64,000 nt of DNA from Chitinophaga pinensis (GTDB lineage Bacteria > Bacteroidota > Bacteroidia > NS11-12g > UBA955): positions 62,001 to 126,000 of the forward strand of contig CAMDUE010000004.1 of assembly GCA_945877575.1 (NCBI GenBank), in the 5' to 3' direction. Shown here one piece after another: positions 36,142-44,130 of the stretch. Made by a program: the position numbers and the translations under genes. Position 1 is the stretch's first letter. Every line of letters begins with the position of its first letter. The notes below the pieces were generated by a model that did no database searches, was not told the DNA's origin, and was given only the letters and a program-made list of their open reading frames with translations.

Positions 36142-36645
36142 TTGACGCAAAGTACTTCTCAATTTGAACAGGTTTTCCGGAAATTTCGTCCGGGACTGAT
36201 TTCATTTGCCCGAAGTATTATTCACAATGAGCAAGATGCCGAAGAGGTTGTACACGATGTGTTTATGGCCTATTGGAATGCAGGGAATGTGCGAGATATT
36301 GAGGAAACAGGCTTAAAGAGTTACCTATTTACATCTGTGCGTAATAGGTCGTTAAATTGTTTGCGTAAAAAACGATTTGATATGACCGATTTGCCAGAAG
36401 ATTCATCGGCATTTAAAGAGGTTGATAATAGTGTTTTAGAAAATATAGAGGCAAAACAAGTTCAAGAGCGAATTACGATTTTAATTGAACATTTGCCTAA
36501 AAAATGCCGACAAATATTCTTGATGAGTCGGGTTTATGAATTGTCTCACAAAGAGATAGCCGAATTGATGGATATTACACCTAAGACGGTTGAGAATCAA
36601 ATTGGATTGGCCTTAAAGTTTTTAAAGCTTCACATTCAGCGTTGA
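36142..36645 (+). CDS. ECF RNA polymerase sigma factor (FecI-like)
   Basis: 167 residues. Region 2 (SFARSIIHNEQDAEEVVHDV and FMAYWNAGNVR) binds core polymerase and the -10 element; region 4 (LPKKCRQIFLMSRVYELSHK, EIAELMDITPKTVENQIGLA) holds the helix-turn-helix for the -35 element. TTG is the only plausible start. No anti-sigma factor is next to it; the FecR gene at 3433-4311 in this window lacks a sigma partner and could be its cognate, though 32 kb away. The 3' end overlaps the convergent bshA gene by 24 bases. Confidence 0.92.
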   Translation: MTQSTSQFEQVFRKFRPGLISFARSIIHNEQDAEEVVHDVFMAYWNAGNVRDIEETGLKSYLFTSVRNRSLNCLRKKRFDMTDLPEDSSAFKEVDNSVLENIEAKQVQERITILIEHLPKKCRQIFLMSRVYELSHKEIAELMDITPKTVENQIGLALKFLKLHIQR

Positions 36646-37752
36646 TTCGTAAACGGCAAGGTATTCGTTTATGATGTTATCTAGAGAAAATTGTTTGGCC
36701 TTCTCAAGAGCTTGTTTGCCGAATTCTTTCAGTGTTTGATCGTTTTTCAAAAGTTCAATTGCGTAATTGGCCATGGTCTCAACGTCGCCTACATCAGCTA
36801 AGTAGCCGTTGATTCCGTGATCTACAACTTCAGGCAGCCCGCCGGCGTTAGAGCAGATTACAGGAACTTCACAAGCCATGGCTTCGAGAGCGCTGAGTCC
36901 GAAACTTTCGCGTTCAGATGGGAGCAGGAATAGGTCACAAACCGATAGTATTTCTTCAACGGCTTCTTGTTTTCCGAGGAAGGTTACTTTGTCACACACA
37001 TGCAGTTCACGGCAAACTTTTTCAATGTTTGAGCGTTCTGGACCGTCGCCAATGAGTAGTAATTTGGCGGGTGTTTGTTGTTGTATGAGGTCAAAAATTC
37101 TGATGACGTCGCCCACTCTTTTTACTTTTCTGAAGTTGGAAGTGTGAACCACAATTTTTTCGCCGTGTGGGGCGATTGCCATCTTAAAGTGCGATTTGGG
37201 TTGTTTGTTGAAACGGTCAAAATCAATAAAGTTTGGAATTACATGAATGTCTCTTCTGATTTTGAAATGTTCATAGGTATCTGCTTTCAGACTTTCAGAT
37301 ACGGCAGTTACGGCGTCTGAATTGTTGATGCTCCAAGAAACTACTGGCTCGTAAGATGCTTCTCTACCAACTAGGGTGATATCGGTTCCGTGCAGAGTTG
37401 TAACTACTGGGATGTAAATGCCTGATTCAGCCAATATTTGTTTGGCTAATAGTGCAGCAGATGCGTGTGGTATGGCATAATGCACATGCAGTACTTCTAA
37501 TTGATTTGAGCTTACAATTTCTACGATTTTACCTGCCAATGCAGTTTCGTAGGGTGCGTGTTCAAAAAGAGGATATTGTGGAATGATGACTTCATGAAAG
37601 AAAATTCCTTCGAGAAAATAGTCTAGTCGGGCAGGTTGATTGTAACTGATAAAGTGAATTTCGTGGCCTTTTTTAGCGAGGGCTTTACCTAATTCAGTGG
37701 CCAAAACCCCACTACCACCGAAGGTGGGATACAAAACAATACCAACTCTCAT
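36622..37752 (-). CDS. bshA: N-acetyl-alpha-D-glucosaminyl L-malate synthase (bacillithiol biosynthesis)
   Basis: 376-residue GT-B (GT4) glycosyltransferase. The start MRVGIVLYPTFGGSGVLATE and the motif HVHYAIPHASAA are diagnostic for BshA among GT4 enzymes; the donor-binding LPSERESFGLSALEAMACEV is near residue 287. It joins UDP-GlcNAc to L-malate as the first step of bacillithiol synthesis; BshB and BshC are not in the window. ATG at 37752 is chosen over 37776. GAACTTTG, one base off the -7 box, lies just upstream. Confidence 0.94.
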   Translation of the reverse strand: MRVGIVLYPTFGGSGVLATELGKALAKKGHEIHFISYNQPARLDYFLEGIFFHEVIIPQYPLFEHAPYETALAGKIVEIVSSNQLEVLHVHYAIPHASAALLAKQILAESGIYIPVVTTLHGTDITLVGREASYEPVVSWSINNSDAVTAVSESLKADTYEHFKIRRDIHVIPNFIDFDRFNKQPKSHFKMAIAPHGEKIVVHTSNFRKVKRVGDVIRIFDLIQQQTPAKLLLIGDGPERSNIEKVCRELHVCDKVTFLGKQEAVEEILSVCDLFLLPSERESFGLSALEAMACEVPVICSNAGGLPEVVDHGINGYLADVGDVETMANYAIELLKNDQTLKEFGKQALEKAKQFSLDNIINEYLAVYESTLNVKL

Positions 37753-37827
37753 CCTTATACTAACAAAGTTCCGCAAAAAATGTCAGTAAGCACATTATCT
37801 TTACAGAAACTCTTTTAAAGAAGGATT

Positions 37828-38292
37828 ATGTCGACAGAAGAAAGCAGTGTTTTGGGACATGAATATTTCATGGGGAAGGCTCTTCAATTGGCTCAACAAG
37901 CATTTGATGAGGATGAGATTCCCATTGGCGCAGTGGTGGTACATCAAAACAGAATCATAGGTAAAGGTTATAATCAAACAGAGCGTTTGGTAGATGTAAC
38001 GGCGCATGCCGAGATGTTGGCAATTACCAGTGCAGCACAGTTTTTAGGAAGTAAGTTTTTGGATGAATGCACCATTTATATTACAGTTGAGCCCTGTATA
38101 ATGTGTGCTGGTGCAATTCAATGGGCACGATTTAAGCAAGTTGTCTTTGGGTTGTCAGAACCTAAAAGCGGTTTTGAACGTTTGGCTGAAGCGGAGCAAC
38201 TTTTTGGCAAAAAAGTAGAAATTATAAGAGGTGTTATGGCCGATGAAAGCCGACAACTCATGCAGCAATTTTTTAAGGCTAAACGAAGCTAG
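37828..38292 (+). CDS. tadA: tRNA-specific adenosine deaminase
   Basis: 154-residue cytidine-deaminase-fold enzyme. The zinc site is HAEMLAI (His and catalytic Glu near residues 67-69) with EPCIMCAGA (two Cys near 98-101). It deaminates A34 of tRNA-Arg(ACG) to inosine. TATCTTTA upstream (37795-37802) is one mismatch from the -7 box. Its TAG stop shares the palindrome CTAG (38289-38292) with the TAG stop of the convergent gene. Confidence 0.94.
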   Translation: MSTEESSVLGHEYFMGKALQLAQQAFDEDEIPIGAVVVHQNRIIGKGYNQTERLVDVTAHAEMLAITSAAQFLGSKFLDECTIYITVEPCIMCAGAIQWARFKQVVFGLSEPKSGFERLAEAEQLFGKKVEIIRGVMADESRQLMQQFFKAKRS

Positions 38293-39698
38293 AATTTTTC
38301 GTAAGCTCCTATATCTGGGGCTGATTTTCTTTGTTTTCCCAGTATATCTATTGTAGAAGCCGTTGCGATATTCGCGGAGGAAATTGCCGGTGAGTTGCTT
38401 TTTAGTTGGTAATCTCCGTTGCTGACATTTTCAAAAAGTGGATCTCGATTGAAAATATTGCTGGTTTTATTCCAATGGGTGTTTTCGTTTTTGGATTTGA
38501 AGTAGTTGTTTTCATCGGAGATGGCCCAAGCACTTTGGGTGACTTTATCTGTGGTGATTTCATCAATTTTATATCCCCAGACTAAACAATTGGTTATTTT
38601 TAAATCTAGATCATTGGATGATAGTAGTTTACCGTTTCCATCGCGGTAGGTATTCGTAACTGCAAATGAGCCATCTTGTCGGTTGCCAAAGTTAGAATGT
38701 TCAGCAAAGGTGCAATTGTTGAATTGGTATTTTCCGCCAAAATAAGCGAGGAAGGTATAGGTGCCTGCATCAGCAAATAGGCAGTTTTCCGCTTTTATTG
38801 CACCACCAAGTCCGATGAGACAGGCTGTGCCGCAGTATTGAATTCGTGTTTGAGCGAGGTTCACACATGGTGAATTACCACAGCCAGTAGAGTCTGCCCT
38901 GAGTCCAACTGAGGCATTGGTTATGTCTGAATATTCCAGGTTTCCTTTTCCACCGGGAAGAAACCAAATTCCGCCCCATTGATTGGGAAGTTTTTCTGTT
39001 GATGAAACCGGTTTATCTCCTTTGATGGTGATTCGATTTTGGGCCGTGCCATTCAATTGTAAATCACCCAAGACATAGAGAACGGTTTGAGCACTTGCGT
39101 ACACTTTTACGCCTGGGTTGATTTGGAATGTTCTACCGGGGGCAACTAAAGCGGCTCCTATGATGACGTAGGGTTTTACTTGGTCAGACCAGATGGTATT
39201 GGCGGGAAAAACAGTGTCTTTTACATAATGAGCATCCCAGCCATAAGCGGCAAGAATTAGTTTGGATTGCTTGTTTCCTACTCGGGCATAAAGACTGTCT
39301 AAAACTAGAGCTGGTTGGGTCTGGTTATTGGCTTGAAGTCGGCATTGAACAAAAACAAAAACGCTGTCTTTAGGTGCAATTTCTAGTCCGGAAATTTCAG
39401 GACCTGCCACGCCGTCAATGTTGATTGAAAAAGGCGAATTTTTGCCTCCAACAACAGAAAAATCAGCCTTTACCCATCTATTTTCGGGATTTTTGATGCT
39501 TATGAGCTTGGTTACCGAAATGGGGTATCCGGTGGTTTTGTCGCGGGTGAAGATGGTGTCAAAATAAACGGTATCTTTAGACCATTTGAGTTTTGCGCTG
39601 CTTGCAAAATCAAGGTCTTTGATGCAAGAGGATAACAGAAAAAGGCATCCCCCGAAAAAAGAAAGAATGTATTTATTTGAAAATATCGTCATCTTCAT
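38289..39698 (-). CDS. Right-handed beta-helix lipoprotein
   Basis: About 467-469 residues with a lipoprotein signal (YILSFFGGCLFLLSSCIKDL; lipobox LLSSC). After a ~140-residue N-terminal Ig-like part (VYFDTIFTRDKTTGYPISVT), the region 180-400 has beta-helix-type rungs (GGIWFLPGGKGNLEYSDITN, IQYCGTACLIGLGGAIKAEN, FNNCTFAEHSNFG) and a C-terminal DPLFENVSNGDYQLKSNSPA motif of choice-of-anchor-Q/beta-helix proteins, ending DIGAYEKF. Likely a surface or periplasmic polysaccharide-binding protein; no catalytic residues recognised. Start 39698 or 39692 is undecided; both overlap rsgA by 20-26 bases. Last gene of the S41-to-lipoprotein operon. Confidence 0.82.
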   Translation of the reverse strand: MKMTIFSNKYILSFFGGCLFLLSSCIKDLDFASSAKLKWSKDTVYFDTIFTRDKTTGYPISVTKLISIKNPENRWVKADFSVVGGKNSPFSINIDGVAGPEISGLEIAPKDSVFVFVQCRLQANNQTQPALVLDSLYARVGNKQSKLILAAYGWDAHYVKDTVFPANTIWSDQVKPYVIIGAALVAPGRTFQINPGVKVYASAQTVLYVLGDLQLNGTAQNRITIKGDKPVSSTEKLPNQWGGIWFLPGGKGNLEYSDITNASVGLRADSTGCGNSPCVNLAQTRIQYCGTACLIGLGGAIKAENCLFADAGTYTFLAYFGGKYQFNNCTFAEHSNFGNRQDGSFAVTNTYRDGNGKLLSSNDLDLKITNCLVWGYKIDEITTDKVTQSAWAISDENNYFKSKNENTHWNKTSNIFNRDPLFENVSNGDYQLKSNSPAISSANIATASTIDILGKQRKSAPDIGAYEKF

Positions 39699-40602
39699 CG
39701 GCGAGTATGCTTCGGTAGCTGTAGTAACGGGCTTCGGGAATTAATTGATTTTCAAGGGCAAAAAGCACTCCGCAAGAGGGCTCGTGTGTATGCGAGCAAT
39801 TGGAGAATTTGCACTGTTTCATGTATTTGCGAAATTCGGGAAAATACAGGTGAATGTCGTTTTCTTTGAGGTCAACCACACCAAAATCGCGAATTCCAGG
39901 GGTGTCAATGAGTTGAGTGCCGTCTTCGGTGGTGAACATTTCGGCGAAGGTAGTGGTATGTTTTCCTTTGGAATGGGCGTTGCTGATGTTGCCTACTTTG
40001 GCGGAAAATTGGGGATAAAGGGCGTTTAAAAGGGTTGATTTACCCACACCGGAGTGTCCCATAAGCAGAACGCGTTGTCCGTTAATTCTCTTTTTGAAAT
40101 CTTCTAAAGAATCAGGGTCTAGGGCAGAACCTGTATGTATTTCAACTTCGGCATGGGCATAGATGGAATGAATTTCTTGGAGGAATTCTTGTCGTTGTTC
40201 GCCCAAAAGATCTACTTTATTGATGAACAAGATGGTAGGAACGTGAAATGACTGTCCACAAAGAAGAAAGCGATCAATAAAGCCAAGGGAGGTTCTTGGG
40301 GCTACCAAGCTGGCAACCATCACAGCAGCATCGAGGTTAGAAGCTAGAATTTGGCGTTGAGAGCTCAGTTTGTTTGCTTTTCTGATGATCCAATTTTTGC
40401 GCTGTTCAATTTTTACGATGCTGGCAGTATGTTCATAATTGGGATCTGGTTCAATGGAAACAACATCACCAACGGCAACTGGGTTGCTGGTATTGAGATT
40501 TTCAAGACGAAGTTTTCCGCGGGTACGGCATTGCCATAAATCACCAGAATCAGTGCGGGCTATGTACCAACTTCCGGTAGATTTGGTGATGGTGGCTTGC
40601 AT
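39673..40602 (-). CDS. rsgA: Ribosome small-subunit-dependent GTPase A
   Basis: 309-residue circularly permuted GTPase. N-terminal OB fold, then G4 FINKVDLLGE, G1 HSGVGKSTLLNAL, G3 DTPGIRDFG and a C-terminal zinc site (CKFSNCSHTHEPSC). It helps the late maturation of the 30S subunit. It is in the middle of a minus-strand operon between metF (8-base gap) and the beta-helix lipoprotein (overlap). Confidence 0.96.
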   Translation of the reverse strand: MQATITKSTGSWYIARTDSGDLWQCRTRGKLRLENLNTSNPVAVGDVVSIEPDPNYEHTASIVKIEQRKNWIIRKANKLSSQRQILASNLDAAVMVASLVAPRTSLGFIDRFLLCGQSFHVPTILFINKVDLLGEQRQEFLQEIHSIYAHAEVEIHTGSALDPDSLEDFKKRINGQRVLLMGHSGVGKSTLLNALYPQFSAKVGNISNAHSKGKHTTTFAEMFTTEDGTQLIDTPGIRDFGVVDLKENDIHLYFPEFRKYMKQCKFSNCSHTHEPSCGVLFALENQLIPEARYYSYRSILADEDDDIFK

Positions 40603-40610
40603 TCTTAAAT

Positions 40611-41567
40611 TTAGAAGAGTTTCTCGCAGATAGCTTTGGTTTGGTGTGATTTTCCCATGGTGTAAAAATGAAGTACAGGAGCTCCATGCTCCATGAGTTC
40701 TTTACACTGTTGGATGGCCCATTCAATACCCACTTGAACAACCTCTTCATTGCTTTTGCAAGCTTCAACTGCATTCACCAAATCTTCAGGTAGGTCTATA
40801 TGGAAGATTTTGGGAAGGTTGCGCAATTGAGATTTAGCTGATATGGGTTTTATACCTGGAATGATAGGAACGTTTATTCCGTTTTCTCGGCATTTTTGAA
40901 CAAAATCAAAATAGTATTTATTATCGAAAAACATTTGGGTTACCAAGAACTCGGCACCCGCTTCTACTTTGCGTTTAAGGTATTTTAAATCGCTAGAGAG
41001 GTTGGGAGCGTCCATATGTTTTTCAGGATAACAAGCTGCACCTATACAAAATTTAGATTCTTGTCCTTGGGTTAATTCTTCATCGAGATAAATGCCCGAA
41101 TTCATGTTTTTGATTTGATGAATCAGATCTAAAGCATTTTTATTTCCACCCGCTTCAGGAATGAAGTGAGTGTCACCTTTGCGTGCGTCACCTCTTAAAG
41201 CGAGTATGTTGTCAATACCCATGAAATTGAGTTCTATGAGTGCTGTTTCAGTATCGTCTTTGGTAAATCCGCCGCAAATAATGTGAGGCACAGCATCAAT
41301 GTGGTATTTATTTTGAATGGCGGCACAAATGGCCACGGTGCCGGGTCTTTTTCTGGTGGATACTCGATCATAGGTACCGTCAGGACGCTGTTTTAGAACA
41401 TAGTCTTCGCGGTGATAAGTAACATCAATGAATGAAGGGTTGAACTCCATTAGAGGATCGATGCCTTCAAAAATGCTTTGAATGCCAAATCCTTTCAGAG
41501 GAGGTAAAATTTCAAAAGAAAAGAGTGTTCTGTTGTTTCGTTGCGCTATATGATCAATGATTTTCAT
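40611..41567 (-). CDS. metF: 5,10-methylenetetrahydrofolate reductase
   Basis: 318 residues, FAD-dependent TIM barrel. Motifs: LFSFEILPPLKGFGIQS (catalytic Glu in FE), FIDVTYHRED, ILALRGDARKGD and FCIGAACYPEKHM. It reduces methylene-THF to methyl-THF for methionine synthesis. Six bases separate it from the upstream M28 peptidase gene in the same transcript. Confidence 0.96.
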   Translation of the reverse strand: MKIIDHIAQRNNRTLFSFEILPPLKGFGIQSIFEGIDPLMEFNPSFIDVTYHREDYVLKQRPDGTYDRVSTRKRPGTVAICAAIQNKYHIDAVPHIICGGFTKDDTETALIELNFMGIDNILALRGDARKGDTHFIPEAGGNKNALDLIHQIKNMNSGIYLDEELTQGQESKFCIGAACYPEKHMDAPNLSSDLKYLKRKVEAGAEFLVTQMFFDNKYYFDFVQKCRENGINVPIIPGIKPISAKSQLRNLPKIFHIDLPEDLVNAVEACKSNEEVVQVGIEWAIQQCKELMEHGAPVLHFYTMGKSHQTKAICEKLF

Positions 41568-41573
41568 GAATGA

Positions 41574-43283
41574 TTAAAATTGGATGTCTACTTCTAGGGT
41601 TTCAGAACCGCGTTGAATGGTTGCTTTGGTTTTATCACCGGGGTTGAATTTGCCTAAAGCCGACATATAATCTTGGATGTCGTTTACTGAAAAGTCGCCC
41701 AATTTCAAAACGATGTCATTTCTTTGAAGTCCTGCTTTAGCAGCAGCCTTGTCAGGGGTAACACCGTCAATGCGGAGTCCTTTATTGCTATAAGAATAGT
41801 CAGGCATAACGCCCAAGGTAACTTTGAAGCGGGTTTTTCCGGGTGATGGATCTACAGTTTTTGTGAAGGGTAATTTCTTACGCTTATTTTGTTTGACGAT
41901 TTTCTTAATCACATCAATACTGAATACCATACCGTCATAATTGATGCGATTTTCATCGTCATCAGGGGTATGATAATCTCTGTGTTGACCAGAGAAGAAG
42001 TGCAAAACAGGTTTGTTTTCAAGATAGAAACTTGCGTGGTCTGATGGACCCATACCGCTTTCTGTGGTGGCTATGTAGAGCAATGTGGTATCTGTTTTGA
42101 TTTTGGATAATGTTTGTTTCCAAACAGGCGATGTTCCAACGCCGTTGATGGTTAATGTTTTCTTGGTAGAGTCAATTCTTCCCAACATATCTATGTTGAT
42201 TACATAATTGACTTTTTTCATGTCAATCAAAGGATTTTGAGTAAAAAATTTGGATCCCAAAAGTCCAAGTTCTTCTCCGCTAAACGCAATGAATAGGTAA
42301 TTGTGTTTGCGGTAACCCCATTTTTTTAATTGTTTGGAAAGTTCAATCATTGCAGCCACTCCAGATGCATTGTCATCGGCTCCGTTGTGTATGGCTTGAG
42401 GACCGTTATAGCGGCTATTTTCGTATTCGTTGTAACCAATATGGTCATGGTGAGCGCAAACAATGACTGTTTTACGGCGGAAGTTGTTCTTATATCCAAT
42501 AACGTTATGTCCTAGAGCGGTTGGAGAAACCACTTTACTGACCATTTTCACGTGAAGTCCCTTCGGGAAACCAAAATTTGATTTGAAATAGAACACGGGG
42601 AAGTTACTGGGAATGGTGGTTCTTGCTAACTTGCCGCTCATGTGTTCGTCGTTTGCGGAGTTTCTCAAGAATATCACTCCAGCAGCTCCGCGAGCTTCGG
42701 CTTCTTTAACCTTTGTAGATACATCTGCGTAGTTGGCCAATTCGCTGTGTGGGTTTTCGTCTTGGGCGAAATAACCGTTTCTGATAACCACGATTTTACC
42801 TTTGACATCTACGTTTTCATAGTCGTTTTTGCCTAGTTTTTCAGCAACGATTCCATACCCCATATCAATGGCTTCGCCTTGGCAGCTGTCGTAATTGACG
42901 GTGGGTGAGAGGGGATAATAATCGGTGAATAATTCAAATTCTCTTGGAGGCGCAGCGCCATCGGGAGAAATTAAAACGAGTTTACAATCGTCACCGGCTA
43001 TTCGAAATTGGGTGATGGTAAACTGTTGGTATCCGTTATTGCCTAGAAGTTTTAGTCCGTTTTTTTTGAATTCTTTGGATATGTATTCAGCACTCATAAC
43101 TTCACCTGGAGAGCCTGTTTGTCTGCCTTTAAGTTCATCGGAAGCTAGGTAACTGATATGGGTTTTGAGTCGGAGTTTTTGTTCTTCTGCTGGCGTGGGT
43201 TTATTAGACTGGGCTGATGCGAAAGAACATCCCCCGAAAAACAAAAAAGCAGCGGAAATTTTATAGAGTTTGAAATAATTCAT
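41574..43283 (-). CDS. Exported M28-family metallopeptidase with PA and PDZ domains
   Basis: 569 residues. Signal peptide (FKLYKISAAFLFFGGCSFAS), then an M28 catalytic domain interrupted by a PA insert (GKIVVIRNGYFAQDENPHSE, about 150-230). Metal ligands are visible in order: HHDHIG, HNGADDNASG, FSGEELGLLG, INIDMLGR, and FSGQHRDYHTPDD. A C-terminal PDZ domain (GVTPDKAAAKAGLQRNDIVL) follows. It probably acts as an aminopeptidase in the periplasm or outside. It overlaps the TauE/SafE gene by 23 bases. Confidence 0.92.
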   Translation of the reverse strand: MNYFKLYKISAAFLFFGGCSFASAQSNKPTPAEEQKLRLKTHISYLASDELKGRQTGSPGEVMSAEYISKEFKKNGLKLLGNNGYQQFTITQFRIAGDDCKLVLISPDGAAPPREFELFTDYYPLSPTVNYDSCQGEAIDMGYGIVAEKLGKNDYENVDVKGKIVVIRNGYFAQDENPHSELANYADVSTKVKEAEARGAAGVIFLRNSANDEHMSGKLARTTIPSNFPVFYFKSNFGFPKGLHVKMVSKVVSPTALGHNVIGYKNNFRRKTVIVCAHHDHIGYNEYENSRYNGPQAIHNGADDNASGVAAMIELSKQLKKWGYRKHNYLFIAFSGEELGLLGSKFFTQNPLIDMKKVNYVINIDMLGRIDSTKKTLTINGVGTSPVWKQTLSKIKTDTTLLYIATTESGMGPSDHASFYLENKPVLHFFSGQHRDYHTPDDDENRINYDGMVFSIDVIKKIVKQNKRKKLPFTKTVDPSPGKTRFKVTLGVMPDYSYSNKGLRIDGVTPDKAAAKAGLQRNDIVLKLGDFSVNDIQDYMSALGKFNPGDKTKATIQRGSETLEVDIQF

Positions 43284-44130
43284 AAACAGTTTTAATCAAA
43301 ATAGTTAGAGACAGGAGTGCAAATATAACTCGAATAGAAATGGCTGACATTTTTGTGGCTAATTTCTGTCCAAAAGATGAGAAAAAAATCACTCCCGTCG
43401 CCATAGGTAAATAATAGGGCCAAACTAGATATTGGGTATGCCAAAGCGGTAAATTGGGAACGCTTTGTTGATTGATATACTGAATGATAGGCAAGATTGC
43501 CAACAAGGGTACTACACTTAGTGATAGGGCCGTAGCTGATTTAGTGGGCATTTTGAGAAACATACGGAATAGGGGCACCATTATTATTCCGCCACCAAGT
43601 CCGGAAAGGGAAACGACAGAACCTGCTAACAAACCGACGAAAATGGGTTTTAGGGGGCGGGGGTCGGGAGACGGGTGACGGGGGTCGGGAGACGGGTGAC
43701 GGGGGTTGGGAGACGGGAGACGGGGGTTGGGGGAAGGGTTTTGGGGGTCACGGATGAATAACATATTGGAAATAGAGATCAAAAGAAAAATGAGAAAAAC
43801 ATAGGAGAAACGTTGATGGCTGTACCAAGAACCTTGTTGAATGAGGTAACTGGTAAATGCGGCAGCTGCGGCACCTGGAATTCCTACGCTGAGGGAGTTC
43901 TTGAAGTTGTAGATGCCCATTCGGTATTGTCTAAAAATGCCTGAAATTCCTGATGCGAATACTAATGCAATGGAGTTGGCTAGGGTGAACTTTACTATTT
44001 CATCGGTAGGTAAACCTTGTTGAGAGAACAAATAAGTCAGTACCGGAATAAAAATCAATCCACCGCCTACTCCCATGATTCCAGCGAGTAGTCCGCCAAC
44101 TGAGCCAATTAGAATGAGGGCGAAATCCAT
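43261..44130 (-). CDS. Sulfite exporter TauE/SafE family protein with in-frame heptamer repeat insert
   Basis: 289 residues with about seven to eight transmembrane helices. Both half-repeats have glycine-rich motifs (GSVGGLLAGIMGVGGGLIFI and AGSVVSLSGLGGGIIMVPLF). Between them, at about residues 127-160, sits a Pro-rich loop of repeating (P-x-P-R-x-P-S) encoded by heptamer array E. TauE/SafE proteins move sulfite or sulfoacetate-like anions. Its start codon shares one base with the stop of the S41 gene and its end overlaps the M28 gene by 23 bases. Confidence 0.88.
   Translation of the reverse strand: MDFALILIGSVGGLLAGIMGVGGGLIFIPVLTYLFSQQGLPTDEIVKFTLANSIALVFASGISGIFRQYRMGIYNFKNSLSVGIPGAAAAAFTSYLIQQGSWYSHQRFSYVFLIFLLISISNMLFIRDPQNPSPNPRLPSPNPRHPSPDPRHPSPDPRPLKPIFVGLLAGSVVSLSGLGGGIIMVPLFRMFLKMPTKSATALSLSVVPLLAILPIIQYINQQSVPNLPLWHTQYLVWPYYLPMATGVIFFSSFGQKLATKMSAISIRVIFALLSLTILIKTVYELFQTL
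43653..43750 (-). repeat. Heptamer tandem array E inside the TauE/SafE gene, 14 units
   Basis: Plus-strand units: GGGGGCG, GGGGTCG, GGAGACG, GGTGACG, GGGGTCG, GGAGACG, GGTGACG, GGGGTTG, GGAGACG x2, GGGGTTG, GGGGAAG, GGTTTTG, GGGGTCA, with no indel. Three heptamers make 21 bases, so the coding product repeats every seven residues. Unlike the intergenic arrays, no unit gives a stop in the host gene's reading direction. Confidence 0.92.
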
